In this document: piece after piece, positions 59,536-64,000 of the stretch | Numbering within the stretch: the stretch's first letter is position 1 | Layout of the letters: each line of letters starts with the position of its first letter | From: Burkholderiales bacterium 8X | GTDB taxonomy: Bacteria; Pseudomonadota; Gammaproteobacteria; Burkholderiales; Burkholderiaceae_C | Assembly (NCBI GenBank): GCA_902506565.1 | Contig: LR732703.1 | Location: forward strand, 2,466,125-2,530,124 | Direction: 5' to 3' | DNA length: 64,000 bases | Made by a program: the position numbers and the translations under genes | Notes under the pieces: model-generated | Databases searched by the model: none | The model's input: only the letters and a program-made list of their open reading frames with translations | Told to the model about the DNA's origin: nothing

Positions 59536-61479
59536 TCAGCGACCGCGTCGACGGCCACCGCCCTGCCCGCCGAAATTGCCGCCCGGCGGCCCGCTCCGTC
59601 GCTGGCCCGACCGCTGCTCCTTGCGCTGGCGCGAGAAGCTGTCGGCGCCGATGTAGCCGACCGAGGTCTTCATGGGGTCGGGCTGGTTGGCGCCGCTCGG
59701 CAGCCGGTCGTCGGTGTTTCGATTGGCGCCGCCGCGTGGGTCGCCGCGGGGATCGCCCCGCTGATCGCCCCGATTGCGCCGACCCTGCTGCGCCGGCCCG
59801 CCGCCGTCGTTTCGCCCACGCGGGCCGCCGCCGCCGAGCGGGTTCGGGATCGAAGGATCGCGGCCGTCGAACGATGCTCCGCCCCCATTCCGGTTGCCGC
59901 GGCGCTTGCGATTGCGCCCGTTCCGCGCGCCGCCGTCCGGCCCCTGGCCCTGACCACCCTGCCCGCCCGGACCCTGGCCCTGTCCACGCTGGCGCGGCGC
60001 GTTGCCGCGCGGGCCACGCTCGTTTCCGCCGCCCGCCGCCTGGAACAGCGCCTGGATGTCGCGCTCGTCGAGCTCCATCCACGCGCCCCGCTTCAAGCCC
60101 CGTGGCAACACCATGGCGCCGTAGCGGATGCGGATCAGCCGGCTGACCGCGTGACCGACCGCCTCGAACAGCCGCCGCACCTCCCGGTTGCGACCCTCGG
60201 AAATCGTGACCCGGTACCAGCAGTTGGAACCCTCGCCCCCGCCTTCCTCGATCGAGCCGAAATGCGCCATTCCGTCGTCGAGGCGCACCCCTTCGAGCAG
60301 CTTCTTCTTCTCGTCGGCACTCAAGGCGCCCAGCACCCGGACTGCATATTCGCGTTCCAGGCCGAAGCGCGGATGCATCAACTGGTTGGCGAGGCCCCCG
60401 GAACTGGTGAAGAGCAACAAGCCCTCGGTATTCAGGTCGAGCCTTCCGACCGACTGCCATTTGCCCTGCTGCAGTCGTGGCAGCTTGCGGAACACGGTCG
60501 GACGATTCTGGGGATCGTCATGCGTCACGACCTCGCCGACCGGCTTGTGATACGCGATGACCCGGGCCGGTGGCGGATCGATCCGGAAGCGGATCGGCTT
60601 GCCGTTGACCTTGACCTGGTCGCCGAACTGGATGCGCTGCCCGATATGGGCCGGCTCGTTGTTGACCGAGATGCGGCCCTGCAGGATCAACTGCTCCATC
60701 TCGAGGCGGGAGCCGAGTCCGGCCTGGGCCAGCACCTTGTGGAGCTTCGGCGAATCGGCCTCGGGCAACAAAACGCGCTTCAGGGCAGGAACTTCGGGGC
60801 TGTTCTCGTCCGCATCGAATTGACCGGAGATCACGTCGGCGAAACGAATCGGCTCCGGCGCGGGCATGTTGCGCTGCTCGCGCTCGGCGGCGCGGCGGGC
60901 ACGGTCGAGATCGTCTTCCTCTTCGTCTGGTTCCTCGTCCTCGTCCTCGTCGTCCGCTCGATCGTCATCGTCGGTGGCGCCGCGGTCGTCGCCATGTTGT
61001 TCGTCCACTCTCGAAAGGGCTTCGGACCTCGCGGCGCTTCGGGCCTCCGGCTCGGAGCCGTCGCCTGTTGCGGTCGCTGCGGTCGCTGCGGTCGCTGCGG
61101 TCGCTGCGGTCGCTGCGGTCGCTGCGGTCGGTTCTCCGACCGGCAGCTCGGAAGAAGGCTGCGGCCGGTGTTCGGCAGCGCCCTCGGCCTCTTGCAACGA
61201 AGCCGGCGGCGAGTTCGTCGTTGCAGCCTCTTCGGCGGCTCCCGAAGCCGCGGCGGCGTTCGCGTCGGCAGGCGACACCGGGTTATCGGGCGTGGCCGCC
61301 TCGTCCACCGGCGCGGCCTTGGGCTTGCGCGGACGCCGTTTGCGCACCGGCGCGGCGCCGTCGGCCGCAGCCTCGGCTTCCGGCCCCGCCGTGGAGGTCG
61401 CCCCGACTGCGGACTTGCCAGCGTCTGATTCGGGCGGAGCGATCGGCGCCGCAGCGTCTTCGGGTTCGGATGGGCTCAT
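59536..61479 (-). CDS. rluB: 23S rRNA pseudouridine(2605) synthase RluB, with long disordered tails
   Basis: A 647-residue RluB/RsuA-family pseudouridine synthase. The S4 domain ([20 protein letters not shown], near 245-300) precedes the synthase domain with the catalytic Asp in [19 protein letters not shown]. The core is followed by a Gly/Arg/Asn-rich C-terminus (about 480-647) with Arg-Gly-type repeats. The N-terminal 230 residues are a disordered Ala/Glu/Asp-rich arm, including an Ala-Thr repeat. E. coli RluB is about 290 residues, so the tails more than double the size. It overlaps scpB by four bases. Confidence 0.92.
   Translation of the reverse strand: MSPSEPEDAAAPIAPPESDAGKSAVGATSTAGPEAEAAADGAAPVRKRRPRKPKAAPVDEAATPDNPVSPADANAAAASGAAEEAATTNSPPASLQEAEGAAEHRPQPSSELPVGEPTAATAATAATAATAATAATATGDGSEPEARSAARSEALSRVDEQHGDDRGATDDDDRADDEDEDEEPDEEEDDLDRARRAAEREQRNMPAPEPIRFADVISGQFDADENSPEVPALKRVLLPEADSPKLHKVLAQAGLGSRLEMEQLILQGRISVNNEPAHIGQRIQFGDQVKVNGKPIRFRIDPPPARVIAYHKPVGEVVTHDDPQNRPTVFRKLPRLQQGKWQSVGRLDLNTEGLLLFTSSGGLANQLMHPRFGLEREYAVRVLGALSADEKKKLLEGVRLDDGMAHFGSIEEGGGEGSNCWYRVTISEGRNREVRRLFEAVGHAVSRLIRIRYGAMVLPRGLKRGAWMELDERDIQALFQAAGGGNERGPRGNAPRQRGQGQGPGGQGGQGQGPDGGARNGRNRKRRGNRNGGGASFDGRDPSIPNPLGGGGPRGRNDGGGPAQQGRRNRGDQRGDPRGDPRGGANRNTDDRLPSGANQPDPMKTSVGYIGADSFSRQRKEQRSGQRRSGPPGGNFGGQGGGRRRGR
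61070..61130 (+). repeat. 9-base tandem repeat inside rluB
   Basis: Six perfect copies of GCGGTCGCT plus a partial seventh. They encode an Ala-Thr-Ala-type run in the N-terminal arm of RluB. As nine is a multiple of three, copy change does not shift the frame. The period matches the array at 13726-13860 though the sequence is different. Confidence 0.93.
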
Positions 61480-62225
61480 GGTTGTTTTCCGGAGGGAACG
61501 ACCGCGTTGTCTGCCTCATCGGACGCATCTTCGGGTGCGATGGGGAGCGAATGGAGGCTGTGGGAGTTGGATGGCTCGGTGTCCGCTGTTGGCGGGACAT
61601 CGGGCAGTACGGCAGGCGGGGCGGCCGCTTCGTCGGCCGGATCGTTGATCGGCAAGCCCGGTTGCGCGATGTCGGCAGCCTGGCTCAGGGCATCGAGGAG
61701 TGTGCTCTGGCGCGCGTTCGCATCGATCGTCGGCAACTGATCGAGCGACGCCAGGCCGAGGTCGTCGAGGAACTGGCGGGTGGTCGCATAGAGCCCGGGC
61801 CGGCCGACGGTTTCGCGGTGGCCGATGACCTCGACCCAATTTCGATCTTCGAGCTGCTTCAGGATCAACGAATTGATGGTGACGCCGCGGATGTCTTCCA
61901 TGTCGCCGCGGGTCACCGGCTGGCGGTAGGCAATGATGGCGAGCGTCTCGAGTGCGGCACGGGTGTAGCGCGGCGGTTTCTCCGGATGCAGGCGATCGAG
62001 GTGGTCGCGCAACTCGGGACGACTCTGGAAGCGCCAGCCGCTCGCGACGCTCACGAGTTCGAGGCCGCGTTGCGCCCAGTCTTCCTGGAGCTCGATCAAG
62101 AGCGACTTGATGGTATCGGCGCCCAGTTCATCGTCGAACAGCACGCGCAATTCGCGCAGCGGCAACGGCTGGGTCGAACAGATCAAGGCGGTCTCGAGAA
62201 TGCGCTTGGCATCCGCCGTATTCAT
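61476..62225 (-). CDS. scpB: SMC-ScpAB complex subunit ScpB
   Basis: A 249-residue kleisin-associated protein with two winged-helix domains. Typical segments: [60 protein letters not shown] and [20 protein letters not shown]. ScpB dimers support the SMC complex in chromosome folding. The last 80 residues are acidic and disordered. scpA is not in this window; the rluB overlap by four bases is the common pairing. Confidence 0.95.
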   Translation of the reverse strand: MNTADAKRILETALICSTQPLPLRELRVLFDDELGADTIKSLLIELQEDWAQRGLELVSVASGWRFQSRPELRDHLDRLHPEKPPRYTRAALETLAIIAYRQPVTRGDMEDIRGVTINSLILKQLEDRNWVEVIGHRETVGRPGLYATTRQFLDDLGLASLDQLPTIDANARQSTLLDALSQAADIAQPGLPINDPADEAAAPPAVLPDVPPTADTEPSNSHSLHSLPIAPEDASDEADNAVVPSGKQP

Positions 62226-62350
62226 GGTTCGCTGTATCCGGGAAAAGGCGCCACCAGGGACGCTTGTTCAGGAGGATGAAGGGGCGCTGCCGGCACTTGG
62301 CTGTTGCAACGCGAGGCCGGCGACTCTGGCCGGCACCGGCCCTCGGGCCG

Positions 62351-63385
62351 TCAGGCGCGATTGTAGTCCAGGCCCCATTGGGTCAGGGACGTTGCCAGGT
62401 CGTCCGGCGGAGCCGAGCGGAAATCGTGATCGACGCCCGTGATCGGATGCCGGAAGGCAAGGCGGAAGGCATGCAGCGCCTGGCGCGAAAGACCGGCCGC
62501 GGGCGCACCGCCGTACAGGGCGTCGCCGACCAGCGGATGACCGATCGACGCCATGTGTACCCGGATCTGGTGGGTGCGCCCGGTCTCCAGCGTGCAGCGA
62601 ACCAGGCAAACCTCATCGGCCTCGCCGAGCAGCTCGATGTGGGTGCGTGCGAGCTTGCCCGGATGCCGCTCGAGGTCGACCACCGCCATTCGCAGCCGAT
62701 TGCGCGGGTCGCGGCCGATCGGCGCATCGACCCAGCGCGCGGCCGGCCCGGTCCAACTTCGGTGCGCCACCGCCAGGTACTGGCGCTTGACCTCGCGGGC
62801 GGCGATCTTCGCGACCAGCGCATCCATCGCTGGCCGCGTGCGGGCCACCACCATCAAGCCGCTGGTGTCGCGATCGAGCCGATGGACGATGCCTGCGCGC
62901 GGCATCGAAGCCGCCTTGGCGTCGAGCGCGAGCAATCCGTTCAGGAGCGTGCCGCTCCAGTGACCGGGCGCCGGATGGACCACGAGGCCGGCCGGCTTGT
63001 CGATGACGCGAAGGTGCTCGTCCTCGTACACCACTTGCAGCGCCATCGGCTCGGCTTTGAAGGCCTGGCTTTGCGGCGTGGGGCGCAGTTCGATGCTGCC
63101 GCGCTCGCCGGCCTGCACGGCGGCCGACGGCTTGGACGCGCGCCTGCCCTGCAGCATCACCAAGCCGGCCGCCATCAGCTGCTGGATGTAGCTGCGCGAG
63201 AACTCCGGCAGCAGCGTGGCCAGGGCGCGGTCGAGACGCTGCCCGTGCTGGTCAGCGCCAATGGCGAAGGGCCGGGTCTCGCTGGCTTCGCCGGGGTCGG
63301 CCGGCTCCTCGTACTCGGACGGTTCGGCAGGGTTGCCGAGAGGGTCGGCCGATATAATCGAAGGCACCTGTTTCACGAAAGCCAT
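62351..63385 (-). CDS. rluD: 23S rRNA pseudouridine(1911/1915/1917) synthase RluD
   Basis: A 344-residue RluA-family synthase needed for normal ribosome assembly. An acidic N-terminal arm (about 60 residues) precedes the S4 domain (QRLDRALATLLPEFSRSYIQ). The catalytic Asp is in AGIVHRLDRDTSGLMVVART. The C-terminal motif reads CTLETGRTHQIRVHMASIGH. In proteobacteria it usually neighbours bamD; here the two are divergent with start codons five bases apart. Confidence 0.95.
   Translation of the reverse strand: MAFVKQVPSIISADPLGNPAEPSEYEEPADPGEASETRPFAIGADQHGQRLDRALATLLPEFSRSYIQQLMAAGLVMLQGRRASKPSAAVQAGERGSIELRPTPQSQAFKAEPMALQVVYEDEHLRVIDKPAGLVVHPAPGHWSGTLLNGLLALDAKAASMPRAGIVHRLDRDTSGLMVVARTRPAMDALVAKIAAREVKRQYLAVAHRSWTGPAARWVDAPIGRDPRNRLRMAVVDLERHPGKLARTHIELLGEADEVCLVRCTLETGRTHQIRVHMASIGHPLVGDALYGGAPAAGLSRQALHAFRLAFRHPITGVDHDFRSAPPDDLATSLTQWGLDYNRA
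63353..63358 (+). promoter_or_regulatory. Putative -10 element for bamD
   Basis: A consensus TATAAT lies 32 bases before the bamD ATG, inside the 5' end of the divergent rluD coding sequence. No convincing -35 is seen at 17 bases. Confidence 0.55.
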
Positions 63386-63390
63386 ATGTG

Positions 63391-64000
63391 ATGTTTCGCG
63401 CCAAATTATCGGTTGTCCCAGGCTGGCTGGCCTTGGCCGCCGCCGCCTGGCTCATGGCTGGATGCTCGTCGACGACCACCGACAAGACCGCGAACTGGAG
63501 CCCCAATCGCATCTACGCCGAAGCCAAGGACGAGGCCGGGTCCGGTGCCTATGACAAGGCGGTTCCGCTGTTCGAAAAGCTCGAGGGCCGCGCGGCCGGC
63601 ACCCCGCTCGCCCAGCAGGCACAGCTCGACAAGGCCTACGCCCAGTACAAGGCGAGCGACAAGCCGGCGGCCATCGCCACGCTCGACCGCTTCATGAAGC
63701 TCCATCCGGCGAGCCCCGCATTCGACTATGCGCTGTACCTGAAGGGCGTGGTCAACTTCAATGACGACCTGGGCCTCTTCTCGTTCCTGACGCGCCAGGA
63801 CCTGTCCGAGCGAGACCAGAAGGCTGCCAAGGAGTCCTTCGAGTCGTTCAAGGAACTCGTCAACCGCTTCCCCGAGTCGCGCTACACGCCGGACGCGCGT
63901 CTGCGCATGAACTACATCGTCAATTCGCTCGCGCAGTACGAAGTTCACGTCGCCCGCTACTACTACACCCGCGGTGCGTACCTGGCGGCCATCAATCGCG
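63391..64000 (+). CDS. bamD: Outer-membrane assembly lipoprotein BamD, 3' end cut off
   Basis: The first 203 residues of BamD. The lipoprotein signal ends at Cys25 in LMAGC. TPR repeats follow (NRIYAEAKDEAGSGAYDKAV; GTPLAQQAQLDKAYAQYKAS; KESFESFKELVNRFPESRYT; YEVHVARYYYTRGAYLAAI), the standard BamD fold that binds BamA. The frame is open to the end of the window. BamB is in the same window, so two Bam lipoproteins are present. Confidence 0.95.
   Translation, partial: MFRAKLSVVPGWLALAAAAWLMAGCSSTTTDKTANWSPNRIYAEAKDEAGSGAYDKAVPLFEKLEGRAAGTPLAQQAQLDKAYAQYKASDKPAAIATLDRFMKLHPASPAFDYALYLKGVVNFNDDLGLFSFLTRQDLSERDQKAAKESFESFKELVNRFPESRYTPDARLRMNYIVNSLAQYEVHVARYYYTRGAYLAAINR

Noticed and set aside
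62226..62350. Terminator hairpin between rluD and scpB
   Set aside because: Several GC-rich inverted repeats exist here but none is followed by a T run, so no terminator is called.

Overview
The window is a stretch of chromosome from a high-GC betaproteobacterium. The best fit is Burkholderiales, family Comamonadaceae, and a Variovorax-like organism is my inference. Supporting signs are the very GC-rich third codon positions, the order ndk-rlmN-pilW-rodZ-ispG-hisS-yfgM-bamB-der-hfq-hflX-hflK-hflC-(DUF2065)-hisZ-purA, and a complete pstSCAB-phoU-phoB-phoR operon beside ppx and ppk. No insertion sequence, prophage, CRISPR array or rRNA operon was seen, and no gene-free stretch exceeds 300 bases.

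Layout. 1-825: the 3' part of a MATE exporter. 803-7450 (minus): pstS, pstC, pstA, pstB, phoU, phoB, phoR. 7665-13734: ppx, sixA, ppk and a cyclic-nucleotide-binding/FAD oxidoreductase; PhoB-box-like repeats lie between pstS and ppx and between ppk and the oxidoreductase gene. 13726-13860: a tandem array of a 9-base unit. 13968-15327: a glutathione-transferase-like gene, tRNA-Pro, a small gene and tRNA-Arg. 15549-20372: a compact three-gene unit of a Gly-rich lipoprotein, an exported caspase-fold protease and a small hydrophobic protein. It is the least explained part of the window. 20369-22558: a hybrid sensor kinase. 22662-29619: small hypothetical genes, a paoABC-like molybdenum aldehyde oxidoreductase and an HSL-family esterase. 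29754-38824: an exported protein, a YgiQ-type radical SAM protein, a MarR-GNAT fusion, DUF924, YihY, a split chromate transporter, an aldo/keto reductase and small genes. 38837-41095: rlmB, an ABC ATPase and a divergent tesA-like esterase. 41131-59391 (minus): a long block of housekeeping genes from ndk down to purA, a phosphoribosyltransferase and metC. 59536-64000: rluB, scpB, rluD and the divergent start of bamD.

How the parts work together. The Pst transporter imports phosphate. PhoU, PhoR and PhoB sense and signal phosphate limitation. PPK makes polyphosphate and PPX degrades it. The PhoB-box-like repeats suggest that uptake and polyphosphate metabolism respond together. The housekeeping block combines outer-membrane assembly (BamB, BamD), membrane proteolysis control (HflKC), RNA chaperoning (Hfq), ribosome-linked GTPases (Der, HflX), RNA modification (RlmN, RlmB, RluB, RluD), tRNA-His charging, isoprenoid synthesis and purine/histidine synthesis. 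All functional calls come from reading translated sequence and gene order; no database search was run.
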